A stretch of DNA of 64,000 bases from Leclercia pneumoniae (lineage in GTDB: Bacteria > Pseudomonadota > Gammaproteobacteria > Enterobacterales > Enterobacteriaceae), in contig NZ_CP071383.1 in assembly GCF_017348915.1 (NCBI RefSeq), forward strand, positions 1,302,001-1,366,000, written 5' to 3'. The translations under genes and the position numbers were made by a program. The notes below the pieces were generated by a model. It was not told the DNA's origin. It worked only from the letters and a program-made list of their open reading frames with translations, and made no database searches. Below, piece by piece: positions 39,817 to 49,836 of this stretch. Numbering within the stretch: the stretch's first letter is position 1; every line of letters begins with the position of its first letter.

Positions 39817-40038
39817 GGCGTGAATTTTTATCACTCTCCTGAAAAAAATGAAATACATAAATTTACATTAGCTACTAAAAATCTTCACATTGCTGCATCG
39901 CTGCCAGCACCCTTATGCGCAGGGGTGACATCTTGTCTCTAACTTTCCGTACCTGTTTTCGGCGATAAATTATAATTCAGGACAGCAAGCCAGCTTAGGC
40001 TGCCTCTGGCGCAGCGCCTCTCGCTTTTGAGTCTGGTC

Positions 40039-40120
40039 TAATGCGATGAGCAATAGGGGCAAATAAGGGTAATGCGATAACCCGAATGCGAGATCAGCTG
40101 TGCGACAACGTTAATGCGAT
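40039..40120 (+). repeat. Phased direct repeats before the recombinase-like gene
   Basis: TAATGCGAT occurs exactly at 40039, 40070 and 40112, with a near copy GAATGCGAG at 40084. The exact copies are 31 and 42 bases apart, near 3 and 4 helical turns, so they lie on one face of the DNA. The last copy ends 12 bases before the start codon, overlapping the expected leader. A TATAAT at 39971 could be the -10 element. Confidence 0.7.
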
Positions 40121-40132
40121 AGCGGGGGCGAT

Positions 40133-40768
40133 ATGTTCATCAGAGCTTATTTACAAGCGTCTGCAGAGGATCCCTGGGCCGATCGGGTGAAAGAGGTACT
40201 GGACGGCTTTGTCCAGGCCCGGGGTCATCGTATTGCCAGCTACTATCGGGAAAATTTCGCTTCCCTCACGTCTGACCGCCCCGAGTTCGCGCGTCTGCTG
40301 GCAGAAAGCTTGCCGGGGGACATCCTGCTTATCGATCGTATTGATCGCTTAATCCGCCTGACGAGCCACGACTGGAGCCGTTTGACCAACCAGGTGACGC
40401 AGCACGGGCTACGGATCCTGAGCCTGGATCTCCCGGCGACCTGGCAGATGATGAGCGGCCCTTCAGATCCGGCGGTAGCGGTGGCGATTAATCACACCTT
40501 ACTGGACACCCTGGCCGCTCTTGCCCAACAGGCACTGCAGCATCAGCGCGTTCGGCAACAGGAGGGAATTGCCCGGGCGCAACGTCTGGGTAAGTTCAAA
40601 GGGAAGCCGCCGGATCGCGAGCGGCATAAAAAGGTGTTGTACTGTCGGCAGGTGAAAAAGATGAGTATTCAGGAGACTGCGCAGGCGACCGGCTATAGCC
40701 CATCGCAAGTTTGCCGTATTCAGGCTTTATATCGCCAGACGGAGAAACCTCTGGCAGAGCGAGAATAA
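40133..40768 (+). CDS. Serine recombinase-like protein (resolvase family), solitary
   Basis: The 211-residue protein has the resolvase/invertase plan: N-terminal catalytic domain (MFIRAYLQASAED, with Tyr6 and Ser10), RASYYRENF-like strand, SDRPEFARLL (Arg45 equivalent), DRIDRLIRL (Asp and both Arg equivalents of 67, 68 and 71), a long dimer helix (about 115-150) and a C-terminal HTH, SIQETAQATGYSPSQVCRI. The residue equal to Arg8 is Gln, and the usual Ser-Gly near position 40 is Phe-Ala-Ser-like, so strand cleavage may be impaired. No transposon ends or partner genes are seen. It could be an inversion or resolution enzyme or a DNA-binding derivative. Confidence 0.85.
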   Translation: MFIRAYLQASAEDPWADRVKEVLDGFVQARGHRIASYYRENFASLTSDRPEFARLLAESLPGDILLIDRIDRLIRLTSHDWSRLTNQVTQHGLRILSLDLPATWQMMSGPSDPAVAVAINHTLLDTLAALAQQALQHQRVRQQEGIARAQRLGKFKGKPPDRERHKKVLYCRQVKKMSIQETAQATGYSPSQVCRIQALYRQTEKPLAERE

Positions 40769-40871
40769 AAATACTGCGCCCTAAGATGTCATGCCGATCA
40801 ATCGAGCACGATTACACCACGCTTAACCGATCAGCATTACACCTAAAGATGCAGCCTCAATGGCCGGAAAC

Positions 40872-41135
40872 TTACTTGTAAATAGTGGCAGTCCCGAACA
40901 TTTTATTATCACCGCTGGCCGATTCCACGGTGAATCCTGTCGCACCCTGTTCACGGGCTTTTTCCGCCAGTTTACTCTGCAGGTCGTCGAGGTTGGTAGC
41001 CCCGGAAACGGAGACAGTGCCGGCGGGACGGAGTTGATTATTCGCATCGCCACGCATAAGCGGTTCTGCCGCCAGGGCGGCGAATGATGCGCCTGCCAGC
41101 GTACCGGCGGCGAGCATTACGAGATATTTTTTCAT
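40872..41135 (-). CDS. mcbA: McbA, small periplasmic YhcN/BhsA-family protein
   Basis: An 87-residue exported DUF1471 protein, equal to E. coli McbA (YbiM), which McbR represses and which affects colanic acid and biofilm. Signal peptide ending ALAA/EP, then QLRPAGTVSVSGATNLDDLQ and the terminal KMFGTATIYK. The start at MKKYLVML follows GAGGTGTGACC. In E. coli mcbA follows fiu directly; here the recombinase-like gene stands between. Confidence 0.93.
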   Translation of the reverse strand: MKKYLVMLAAGTLAGASFAALAAEPLMRGDANNQLRPAGTVSVSGATNLDDLQSKLAEKAREQGATGFTVESASGDNKMFGTATIYK

Positions 41136-41375
41136 GGTCACACCTCTTATCACTTCAGATGAGTCAAGGTAAGTGTAGGACGGCAATGCGTGTGATTCAG
41201 CGCAAAAAATTGATGGAGATATGCTTATTTTTTGAACGATATTTTTTGACAATTCAATGACAAATCATAGACATCCAGGCATTTGATTTTTGACGCTTTG
41301 TTCTCATGCGTAGAGAATGATTTACCCTTGTGCCAGCAAAGAGTATCTTACGCCGCTGTTTTGAAGGAGAACGCC

Positions 41376-42287
41376 ATGACATCCCAGAAGCCGGGGTTGC
41401 ACCCACGCAACCGCCATCACAGCCGTTACGACATGAATGCCCTTTGCCAGAGCTGTCCGGCGCTGCGCGATTTTATTATCTCGTCACCTGCGGGCGAGCC
41501 AACGGTGAACTTCGCCGATCCGCAGGCGGTAAAGACGTTAAATAAAGCGCTGCTGGCCCATTTTTACGGCGTCGCGCAGTGGGATATTCCGGAGGGCTAT
41601 CTTTGCCCACCCGTACCTGGGCGCGCGGACTATATTCACCATCTGGCAGATCTGCTGGCGGCGGATCGCGGCGGCGTGGTACCTGCAGAGGCCACGGTGC
41701 TGGATGTCGGTACCGGCTCGAACCTTATCTACCCGCTGATTGGCGTCCATGAATACGGCTGGCGTTTCACCGGCAGCGAGATTGACCCGCAAGCCTTTGC
41801 CAGCGCCACGGCGATCATTAACCACAATCCGGGCCTGAGCCGCGCCATCCGTCTGCGTCGCCAAAAAGAGGCCACGGCGATCTTCGCGGGCATCATTCAT
41901 AAGAATGAGCACTACGATGCCACCCTCTGCAATCCCCCATTCCATGACTCCGCCGAAGCGGCACGCGCGGGCAGCGAGCGCAAGCGTCGTAATCTCGGCC
42001 AGGCGGCGGATGGGGCGCTGAACTTTGGCGGCCAGCAGCAAGAGCTCTGGTGTGAAGGGGGCGAGGTCGCGTTTATCAGTAAGATGATCGCCGAGAGTGC
42101 GCAGTACGCAAGACAGGTTAAGTGGTTTACCACCCTGGTGTCGCGCGGTGAAAATCTGCCGCCGCTCTACCGTGCGCTGACGGCGGTCGGTGCGGTAAAA
42201 GTGGTGAAAAAAGAGATGGCCCAGGGTCAGAAGCAAAGTCGCTTCATCGCCTGGTCCTTCCTCGACGATAACAAACGTAGCCGTTAA
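41376..42287 (+). CDS. rlmF: 23S rRNA (adenine-1618-N6) methyltransferase
   Basis: RlmF methylates A1618 of 23S rRNA with SAM. The 303-residue protein has the SAM loop [16 protein letters not shown] and the amino-methylating motif CNPPFHDS, both conserved. The start at [12 protein letters not shown] follows GAAGGAGAACGCC; a longer upstream frame is not supported. Its stop overlaps the ybiO stop by 4 bases on the opposite strand. Confidence 0.96.
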   Translation: MTSQKPGLHPRNRHHSRYDMNALCQSCPALRDFIISSPAGEPTVNFADPQAVKTLNKALLAHFYGVAQWDIPEGYLCPPVPGRADYIHHLADLLAADRGGVVPAEATVLDVGTGSNLIYPLIGVHEYGWRFTGSEIDPQAFASATAIINHNPGLSRAIRLRRQKEATAIFAGIIHKNEHYDATLCNPPFHDSAEAARAGSERKRRNLGQAADGALNFGGQQQELWCEGGEVAFISKMIAESAQYARQVKWFTTLVSRGENLPPLYRALTAVGAVKVVKKEMAQGQKQSRFIAWSFLDDNKRSR

Positions 42288-44509
42288 AGCGTCGGCGTCT
42301 GTGGCGGCAGCGTGGGGGGAGCAGGGGAGGCCGGCGACGGCAACACCTGATAGGTTTGAACCGGCATCCGGACGTCGGCCAGATCGAAGTGCTTCTTCAC
42401 CATGCTGTCGAGAGCGAAACGCACCGTCCACTGCTTCAGCGGCTGGGTAGTGAAGGAGACGCGCAGCGTAAAGGCGGTATTCGTCAGCCCTACAATCCCG
42501 GCGAACGACGGCTCGCCGATAATCAGGCCCCGAATATCCTCCTGCTCCATGAGTTCGTCTACCGCCGCCTTTAACGCCCCTTTGGCCTTCTCCGCATCTT
42601 CATGGCGATCCACATCGTAATTGGCGACCACCGAACCGATACCGCGAACAAAGTTGGCGAAGGTGGTAATCGAAGACCAGGGGATAATGTGATACGCCCC
42701 GGTATCTTGCCGCACCCCCACAGAGCGAATCGACATCCGCTCTACCGTGCCGGTTAACGGCCCAATCGTCACCAGATCGCCGGTGTTCATCCCGTTTTCA
42801 AACTGGATAAAGATCCCGGTGATAATGTCTTTGACCAGCGTCTGGGAGCCGAACGAAATCGCCAGCCCCAGCGCCCCGGCACCGGCCAGCAGAGGAGCGA
42901 TATTCACGCCGATTTCTGAGAGCACAATCATGATAGTGATAGTACTGATGATCACCGCCAGCGCGTTGCGGAACAGCGTCAGCAACGTGCGGGCGCGGGC
43001 GCTGGGCAGCGGACGGCCATGAATATCTGACACCAGCCGGTTTTCAATCAGGCTGGCGAGCAGCGTCCAGCCGACGGCAGAGAAGAAGAGGATCAGTGCA
43101 ATGCGGATCACGATATCCACCGCTTTTTCCCCCGCGCCGTTGTGCAGCCAGTTCCAGAAATCAAACAAGCTCCAGGCATTGAGTAGCAGCATAATCGCCA
43201 CCGCCACGCAGAGGATCCTGGCCACCTTCAGTGAGGCGGAAATCCAGCCGTTAAGCCGTTTTTGCAATTCCGGGTAGTTGCGCTGCACCTGCGGCGACAG
43301 GGTGATGGTTTTGGCCAGCCAGCGTGAAAGCAGGCCAGAGATAAAGGCCGCAATCCCGATAATCGCCAGGCTCTGGAAGGTGGCACCCATCATAAACTTC
43401 AGGCTGTTGCCGGGATCGAACAGCGAGAAGAAGCAGAGCACAATAAAGTAGGCGCAAGCCAGCCAGTGCCACACCAGCGCAAACGCGCGAATAAATAGAC
43501 TGAAGAAGGATAAGGAGCGGTCAGCCAGGTGCAGCAGTCCCTCGGTAATGGCCCGCTTATTATGAAAGATAAGATAGAGCGCCCAGACGGTGATGCAGAG
43601 CATAATCAGCACGTTAGCCAGCGCACCGATCTGCACATTGACCTGGTTGGAGATAATGGGCACCGCCACCAGCAGGCCATAACCAATGAGTCCGCTCAGG
43701 GTACTCAGGCGCAGCGACCAGTATTTTGCGGTCCGATCGTCGATGTTGAACGGACGTAGCTCCGGAACGTGAGGGCAAAATATTAGCCGTAGAATAGCTT
43801 TAAAGAATTCGATCAGCGCGAAAGCGTTAAGGAACAACCCCTGCTGGAAGGCGATGGTTTTGTTGCCGGCATGCAGGTTATCACTGAGCAACTGGCCGAC
43901 GAAAAGGGTGAGTACCAGCAGCAGCAAGTCGATAATAAAGGCGGTGGTAATCATCAGCGGCAGATGTAGCCAGCTACTCTTCTCGCGGTTTTTCTTTCGT
44001 CCCCACGCGCCCATTTTACGGTACAGCGGCCAGGCGCAAAGGCGCACCAGCCAGTAGAACGCAAAGACCAGCCCGGCGAGGATCAGGAAATGGCTGGCGG
44101 CATTGAGAAAGGTATCCGGATTAAACGCTTTGTGTGGGGAGCCAATCAGGTTGCGGTAGAGTTGCGCAAAGCGGGTTGCCAGCGCTTCGCCATAGTGACG
44201 CCCAACATCCGTGACATTCTCCAGCACCGTTTTCTCTTCTTCGATGGCCGGCGGCGTGATTTTGGGCGCCGTCTCCTGCGGCGGCGTGGCGGCCGCGGTA
44301 CGCAACTGCCCGATCAACTCCTGACGTGACGCGTCATTTTCAAGGACATCCGCCAGAGCGGAGTAAGCCGCTTTCTTCTGTTCAACGTCGGGCTCTGCCG
44401 GGGCTGCCCCCTCTGCTGCCGGGGTCGTCCCCGTGGTGACGCCCGGAATAGTAATCGCCTGCGCAGGGGCACACAGCAGGCTAACAAGCAGCAACAGGAT
44501 CCACGGCAC
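42284..44509 (-). CDS. ybiO: Large mechanosensitive-type channel YbiO (MscS family)
   Basis: YbiO is a moderate-conductance MscS-type channel that protects from osmotic down-shock. It has a signal peptide (ending APAQA), a periplasmic helical region, about ten membrane helices and the MscS core: the pore helix [23 protein letters not shown] and the beta domain [25 protein letters not shown] start at 44509 is chosen because GGAGG lies 5 bases upstream and the result has 741 residues, exactly as E. coli; the ATG 6 codons upstream has that ribosome site after it. Confidence 0.94.
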   Translation of the reverse strand: MPWILLLLVSLLCAPAQAITIPGVTTGTTPAAEGAAPAEPDVEQKKAAYSALADVLENDASRQELIGQLRTAAATPPQETAPKITPPAIEEEKTVLENVTDVGRHYGEALATRFAQLYRNLIGSPHKAFNPDTFLNAASHFLILAGLVFAFYWLVRLCAWPLYRKMGAWGRKKNREKSSWLHLPLMITTAFIIDLLLLVLTLFVGQLLSDNLHAGNKTIAFQQGLFLNAFALIEFFKAILRLIFCPHVPELRPFNIDDRTAKYWSLRLSTLSGLIGYGLLVAVPIISNQVNVQIGALANVLIMLCITVWALYLIFHNKRAITEGLLHLADRSLSFFSLFIRAFALVWHWLACAYFIVLCFFSLFDPGNSLKFMMGATFQSLAIIGIAAFISGLLSRWLAKTITLSPQVQRNYPELQKRLNGWISASLKVARILCVAVAIMLLLNAWSLFDFWNWLHNGAGEKAVDIVIRIALILFFSAVGWTLLASLIENRLVSDIHGRPLPSARARTLLTLFRNALAVIISTITIMIVLSEIGVNIAPLLAGAGALGLAISFGSQTLVKDIITGIFIQFENGMNTGDLVTIGPLTGTVERMSIRSVGVRQDTGAYHIIPWSSITTFANFVRGIGSVVANYDVDRHEDAEKAKGALKAAVDELMEQEDIRGLIIGEPSFAGIVGLTNTAFTLRVSFTTQPLKQWTVRFALDSMVKKHFDLADVRMPVQTYQVLPSPASPAPPTLPPQTPTL

Positions 44510-44593
44510 GGCGTCCTCCGATGACAATATTCAGCAAAAAGATAAGTATAGATGGCGGGGGAGGGAGAAATGGTTTTGAGAACATTCCGGCGT

Positions 44594-44617
44594 AAAAAAG
44601 CCGGGCGAACCCGGCTT
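44594..44617 (-). terminator. glnQ terminator
   Basis: On the minus strand AAGCCGGG, a 4-base loop and CCCGGCTT run into six T residues, ending glnHPQ transcription before ybiO. Confidence 0.9.
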
Positions 44618-44637
44618 AGCGTATTAACAAAGCACCG

Positions 44638-45360
44638 TCAGGAGACGTGCTGCAGGAACTCCTGCAGACGCTGGCTTGGCGGATTCTCGATCAAGGTCTG
44701 CGGGTTGCCATCTTCAGCAATACGCCCTTTATCGATAAAGATCAGACGTGAAGCGACTTTCTCGGCAAAGCCGATTTCGTGGGTCACAATCACCATCGTC
44801 ATCCCTTCTTCCGCCAGGTCCTGCATCACCTTCAGGACTTCATGGCGCAGTTCCGGGTCAAGCGCAGAAGTAGGCTCATCAAACAGCATCATCTTCGGCT
44901 TCACCGCCAGCGCGCGGGCAATCGCCACACGCTGCTGCTGACCACCGGAAAGTTCAGAAGGATAGTGGTGACCACGTTCGGCCAGGCCCACTTTCGCCAG
45001 CAGCTCTTTTGCCAGCTTCTCAGCTTCCGCTTTATTGGCACCGCGCACGCGCAGCGGGCCAAACATTACGTTTTCCAGCGCGGTCAGATGCGGGAAAAGG
45101 TAGAACTGCTGAAACACCATCCCCGCTTCCTGGCGGATAAGGCGTTCATCGACTTTCGGGTCATTAACCTTCAGACCATCGACAATCAGGTCGCCGCTGG
45201 TGATCTCTTCCAGTTTGTTAATGCAGCGCAGCAGCGTGGATTTACCGGAACCCGATGGGCCGATGATCACGACCACTTCGCCCGTTTCGATCTTCAGGTC
45301 GATATTATGCAGCACCTGGGTCTGACCAAAGTGCTTGGAGACGTTTTTGAATTCAATCAC
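44638..45360 (-). CDS. glnQ: Glutamine ABC transporter ATPase
   Basis: GlnQ powers uptake of L-glutamine by GlnHPQ. Walker [25 protein letters not shown] and [11 protein letters not shown] are intact. 240 residues equals E. coli. Its start overlaps the glnP stop by ATGA, so it is coupled to the permease. Last gene of the nitrogen-regulated operon. Confidence 0.98.
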   Translation of the reverse strand: MIEFKNVSKHFGQTQVLHNIDLKIETGEVVVIIGPSGSGKSTLLRCINKLEEITSGDLIVDGLKVNDPKVDERLIRQEAGMVFQQFYLFPHLTALENVMFGPLRVRGANKAEAEKLAKELLAKVGLAERGHHYPSELSGGQQQRVAIARALAVKPKMMLFDEPTSALDPELRHEVLKVMQDLAEEGMTMVIVTHEIGFAEKVASRLIFIDKGRIAEDGNPQTLIENPPSQRLQEFLQHVS

Positions 45361-46016
45361 AGGATTTTCATCCTTCTTTCCAGACGACGTAAAACAAAGC
45401 TCAGTGCCAGCGTAATAATCAGATAAACCACGGCAACGGCGGTCCAGATCTCGAGCGCACGGAAGTTACCGGCAATGATCTCCTGGCCCTGACGCGTCAG
45501 TTCGGCCACGCCGATCACAATGAACAGCGAGGTATCTTTAATGCTGATGATCCACTGGTTACCCAGCGGCGGCAGCATACGGCGCAGCGCCAGCGGCAGA
45601 ATAACGTGACGAATGGTCTCGCGGCGAGAGAGACCCAGGGCGAGGCCCGCTTCGCTAAAGCCTTTATGAATCGACAGCACTGCCCCACGGGTGATCTCCG
45701 CAATGTAGGCACCGGAGTTGATCATGATGGTGACCACGGCCGCGCTGAACGGATCGATACGCAGGTCAGTAAAGGCCATAGGCAGGGCGAAGTAGATGAA
45801 CATCACCTGTACAACGATAGGTGTGCCACGAATGATTTCAATGAAAACCAGTGCGATGTGGTTGGCAATCCAGCCGCCGTAGGTGCGGGCGAAACCGGCG
45901 ACGAGGCCGATAATCAACCCGCCAATGAGACCGAGGACCGAAATCCACAGGGTCATTTTGGCGCCTTCAAGCAACAGAGGAATGGCGGGCCAGATGGCGC
46001 TCCAGTCAAACTCCAT
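45357..46016 (-). CDS. glnP: Glutamine ABC transporter permease
   Basis: GlnP is the inner-membrane subunit of the glutamine transporter. 219 residues, about five helices, and the [20 protein letters not shown] coupling loop that contacts GlnQ. It follows glnH after a 74-base gap with a strong hairpin. Confidence 0.98.
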   Translation of the reverse strand: MEFDWSAIWPAIPLLLEGAKMTLWISVLGLIGGLIIGLVAGFARTYGGWIANHIALVFIEIIRGTPIVVQVMFIYFALPMAFTDLRIDPFSAAVVTIMINSGAYIAEITRGAVLSIHKGFSEAGLALGLSRRETIRHVILPLALRRMLPPLGNQWIISIKDTSLFIVIGVAELTRQGQEIIAGNFRALEIWTAVAVVYLIITLALSFVLRRLERRMKIL

Positions 46017-46051
46017 GATTAGTTCCTGTTTTTACCGTGGTGAAGACAACA

Positions 46052-46070
46052 GGGGGCGAAGTTCGCCCCC
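46052..46070 (-). promoter_or_regulatory. glnH-glnP intercistronic hairpin
   Basis: GGGGGCGAA and TTCGCCCCC form a 9-pair stem with a one-base nominal loop between glnH and glnP. Lacking a T-run, it probably protects the abundant glnH mRNA or lowers read-through into glnPQ, matching the need for more binding protein than membrane complex. Confidence 0.7.
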
Positions 46071-46090
46071 ACAGAAGAGCAAACGCGTTA

Positions 46091-46885
<795 letters not shown>

Positions 46886-46890
46886 CTATA

Positions 46891-46907
46891 TGAAAAAATC
46901 GTGCCAA
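46891..46907 (-). promoter_or_regulatory. Sigma-54 promoter of glnHPQ
   Basis: On the minus strand TTGGCACGATTTTTTCA gives a good -24 element (TGGCAC) and a weak -12 element (TTTCA where TTGCA is usual), about 55 bases before the glnH start, as for E. coli glnHp2. Nitrogen limitation acts here through NtrC. Confidence 0.82.
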
Positions 46908-46948
46908 CTTTGCAAGTGGTTGTTTCACAAAGGAGCTACACCAGAGTC

Positions 46949-47009
46949 TTGCGCATTCTATGGTGCAATTCGCTTTCTTTGCACCACAATGGAGCACTGT
47001 TTTGGTGCA
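46949..47009. promoter_or_regulatory. Cluster of NtrC-binding sites upstream of glnH
   Basis: TGCACCACAATGGAGCA at 46980-46996 (one mismatch to TGCACCA-N3-TGGTGCA) and AGCACTGTTTTGGTGCA at 46993-47009 overlap, and TTGCGCATTCTATGGTGCAA at 46949-46968 is a weaker site with a longer spacer. They lie 42-108 bases upstream of the sigma-54 element, at enhancer distance. Confidence 0.8.
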
Positions 47010-47137
47010 GGTGATTTTTGATCGCTATAGCCCTGCTATTAAGCGCATATATTGATGAAAAAACAATCTCGCGTTAACGATTGTGTGAGGTGATTATTAC
47101 AAATCTGTCACTTTTGCCTGGCATATAGACGATTTGT

Positions 47138-47154
47138 TGCACCATAGATGTGCA
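47138..47154. promoter_or_regulatory. Distal NtrC-like site at the dps end
   Basis: TGCACCATAGATGTGCA has the 7-3-7 NtrC form with two mismatches in the right arm. It touches the dps terminator, about 230 bases upstream of the sigma-54 promoter, a possible remote enhancer; it may also be chance. Confidence 0.4.
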
Positions 47155-47177
47155 AAACCCCCGCCGAAGCGAGGGTT
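47154..47177 (-). terminator. dps terminator
   Basis: On the minus strand AACCCTCGC, TTCG loop and GCGGGGGTT with T residues after it form an intrinsic terminator 19 bases after the dps stop. Confidence 0.9.
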
Positions 47178-47196
47178 AAGGCTGAAAAACAAGGTA

Positions 47197-47736
<540 letters not shown>

Positions 47737-47748
47737 TTACTGGAGATA

Positions 47749-47755
47749 AGTATAG
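47749..47755 (-). promoter_or_regulatory. dps promoter -10 element
   Basis: CTATACT on the minus strand is the consensus extended form favoured by sigma-S, about 48 bases before the dps start, and its surroundings (GCTATACTTA...CATCAAGAGGATATGA) match the E. coli dps leader. OxyR and IHF sites are expected upstream but I cannot delimit them. Confidence 0.75.
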
Positions 47756-47963
47756 CACCACATTTTTAGCCTGCGACCCGGTACTGCCTATCGGTTTAAT
47801 AGAAAGAATAATTAAGACTTATTAAAGGTCCTGAAAATCAGAGGCTTATAATATTTCGTTGTAAAAGATTCTTATTTATAAAAATCGGCAAGAGAGGAGA
47901 GAGAATATTTCCGATTGATGACAATTTGTGCGGGCATATTTAATTTCGCGCAATCTGGCTTAT

Positions 47964-47995
47964 ATTCTGCATGGCGCATATTGGCCATGCAGAAT
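47964..47995 (-). terminator. Hairpin after rhtA
   Basis: ATTCTGCATGGC and GCCATGCAGAAT form a perfect 12-pair stem with an 8-base loop just after the rhtA stop. A T-run is missing, so termination strength is uncertain. The rest of the 300-base dps-rhtA gap is AT-rich and holds the dps promoter. Confidence 0.55.
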
Positions 47996-48001
47996 TACCC
48001 G

Positions 48002-48892
48002 TCAGCGGTTGATATCTACCTCTTCGACCTTGCTTTCGCGCCGCAACGTCAGGGTTGAGCCCATCGACGCGGCAATAATAGAGCAGAGCGCCAGCGTCTG
48101 GGTGAAGGTGAGCGTTTCGCCGAGAAACACCATACCTGACATGGCTGCCAGCGCGGGCTCCATGCTCATCAGGGTGCCGAAGATGCGCGTGGGCAGGCGG
48201 GTGAGCGCGATCATCTCCAGTGAGTAGGGGAGCGCTGTTGAAAGGACCGCGACCGCCAGCCCGACGGGCAAAATCGACCACTGCCAGATCGACTCGGTGG
48301 CCTGCGCCATCCCCAGCGGCACAAAGATGATAGCGGCAATCAGCGATCCCAGCGCCACCGTTGCGGGGCCATGCTCTTCCCCCGCACGCTGACCGGTAAG
48401 GATATATAAAGCCCAGCAGGCACCCGCGCCAAGCGCCAGCGCGGCACCGGTTAAATCCACATGCGCAATGTCCTGACCGAGGGGGAGCAGGAACCACAGC
48501 CCCAATACCGCCAGCACCACCCAGACAAAGTCTACCGGGCGGCGCGAGGAGAAGAGCGCCACCGCCAGCGGGCCGGTAAACTCCAGCGCCACCGCAATTC
48601 CCAGCGGGACGGTCTGTATTGATAAATAGAAGAGGTAATTCATCGCCCCCAGCGACAGGCCATAAAAGAGCAGCGGCAGGCGCTGTGATTTTTCAAAACG
48701 CAGACGCCAGGGCTTAAAGATAATTACCAGGATAAGCGTGCCAAGCGCAATACGCAGCGCCGTTACGCCCGGCGCGCCGATCACGGGAAAAAGAGATTTC
48801 GCCAGCGATGCGCCGCTCTGGATAGACAACATGGCGATAAGAATAACGACAACCGGCATCCAGACCGGCGATTTGCGGGGCAACCCAGGCAT
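48002..48892 (-). CDS. rhtA: Threonine and homoserine exporter RhtA
   Basis: RhtA is a ten-helix inner-membrane exporter of the EamA/DMT superfamily that removes threonine, homoserine and some other amino acids. 296 residues, two EamA repeats; YLFYLSIQTVPLGIAVALEFTGPL and ALPYSLEMIALTRLP are conserved. ATG at 48892 is chosen because AGGAG lies 5 bases before it; the longer frame would begin with TTG. Confidence 0.95.
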   Translation of the reverse strand: MPGLPRKSPVWMPVVVILIAMLSIQSGASLAKSLFPVIGAPGVTALRIALGTLILVIIFKPWRLRFEKSQRLPLLFYGLSLGAMNYLFYLSIQTVPLGIAVALEFTGPLAVALFSSRRPVDFVWVVLAVLGLWFLLPLGQDIAHVDLTGAALALGAGACWALYILTGQRAGEEHGPATVALGSLIAAIIFVPLGMAQATESIWQWSILPVGLAVAVLSTALPYSLEMIALTRLPTRIFGTLMSMEPALAAMSGMVFLGETLTFTQTLALCSIIAASMGSTLTLRRESKVEEVDINR

Positions 48893-49246
48893 CCTTTCTC
48901 CTGTCAATTTATGTCAAACGAAGTAAAGGTGGCAGTGTAATTGAAATAAGCTGTCGCGGTTGAGACTTCGTTGAAAAAAAGTTCCCTGAAATCCGTAGAA
49001 TGGCATTCATAGACCGGGCTTATTGCCAAGCAGTTTAGGAATAGTCTGGATGAATGTATTGAATCTGACGCGCACTATTACATTTTTGGGATGTATTTTC
49101 GGTGAGATTTGAAAGAGATAACTGATTATGGAAATAATTAGTTACACCAAAAGGGCCGTTAGACATCACTAATCAGAAAGAGTTTCACAAGAATTTTTGA
49201 TATATTTAAAACTTACGGACTTACTTGAAGCACATTTGAGGTGGTT
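48893..49246. other. rhtA-ompX intergenic control region
   Basis: About 350 bases without a gene separate the divergent rhtA and ompX. TTGAAA at 48971 and TAGAAT at 48996 are a poor-spacing ompX promoter candidate. The stretch 49110-49240 is AT-rich and likely the long ompX leader; its end, TTTGAGGTGGTT, is the ribosome site and in E. coli is targeted by small RNAs. Confidence 0.5.
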
Positions 49247-49768
49247 ATGAAAAAAATTGCATGTCTTTCAGCACTGGCAGCCGTTCTGGCCGTTTCCGCA
49301 GGCACCGCAGTAGCGGCAACTTCTACCGTTTCCGGTGGTTACGCTCAGAGCGATATGCAGGGCGTTATGAACAAAACTAACGGCCTGAACCTGAAATACC
49401 GCTACGAGCAGGACAACAACCCACTGGGTTGGATCGGCTCCTTCACCTACACCGAAAAAGATCGCTCTTCCGGTGATGTGTATAACAAAGCACAGTACTA
49501 CGGCATCACCGGTGGTCCTGCTTTCCGTCTGAACGACTGGGCAAGCATCTACGGTGTAGTGGGTGTGGGTTACGGTAAATTCCAGCAGACTTCCGACACC
49601 GGTCTGGTTCGCTCTTCTGACGACACCAGCGACTACGGTTTCTCCTACGGTGCAGGTATGCAGTTTAACCCAATCGAAAACGTTGCGCTGGACTTCTCCT
49701 ATGAGCAGAGCCGCATCCGTAACGTTGACGTTGGCACCTGGATCGCGGGCGTAGGTTACCGCTTCTAA
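49247..49768 (+). CDS. ompX: Outer membrane protein OmpX
   Basis: OmpX is an eight-strand beta-barrel of the Ail/Lom family involved in surface attachment and serum or complement resistance. 173 residues with signal peptide ending AVAA, alternating strands, and C-terminal Phe (GVGYRF) recognised by the BAM complex. The start at MKKIACLS is preferred to a GTG two codons earlier. Extracellular loops (SSGDVYNK, SDTGLVRSSDD) differ from E. coli, as usual. Confidence 0.97.
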   Translation: MKKIACLSALAAVLAVSAGTAVAATSTVSGGYAQSDMQGVMNKTNGLNLKYRYEQDNNPLGWIGSFTYTEKDRSSGDVYNKAQYYGITGGPAFRLNDWASIYGVVGVGYGKFQQTSDTGLVRSSDDTSDYGFSYGAGMQFNPIENVALDFSYEQSRIRNVDVGTWIAGVGYRF

Positions 49769-49788
49769 TCACTCCGGTGAGCCAATAA

Positions 49789-49817
49789 AAAATCCGCCCC
49801 TGTGGCGGATTTTTTTT
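49789..49817 (+). terminator. ompX terminator
   Basis: AAAATCCGCC and GGCGGATTTT with a 5-base loop and further T residues form a strong intrinsic terminator after ompX. Confidence 0.94.
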
Positions 49818-49836
49818 GTCTTCAACAACCCAATCC

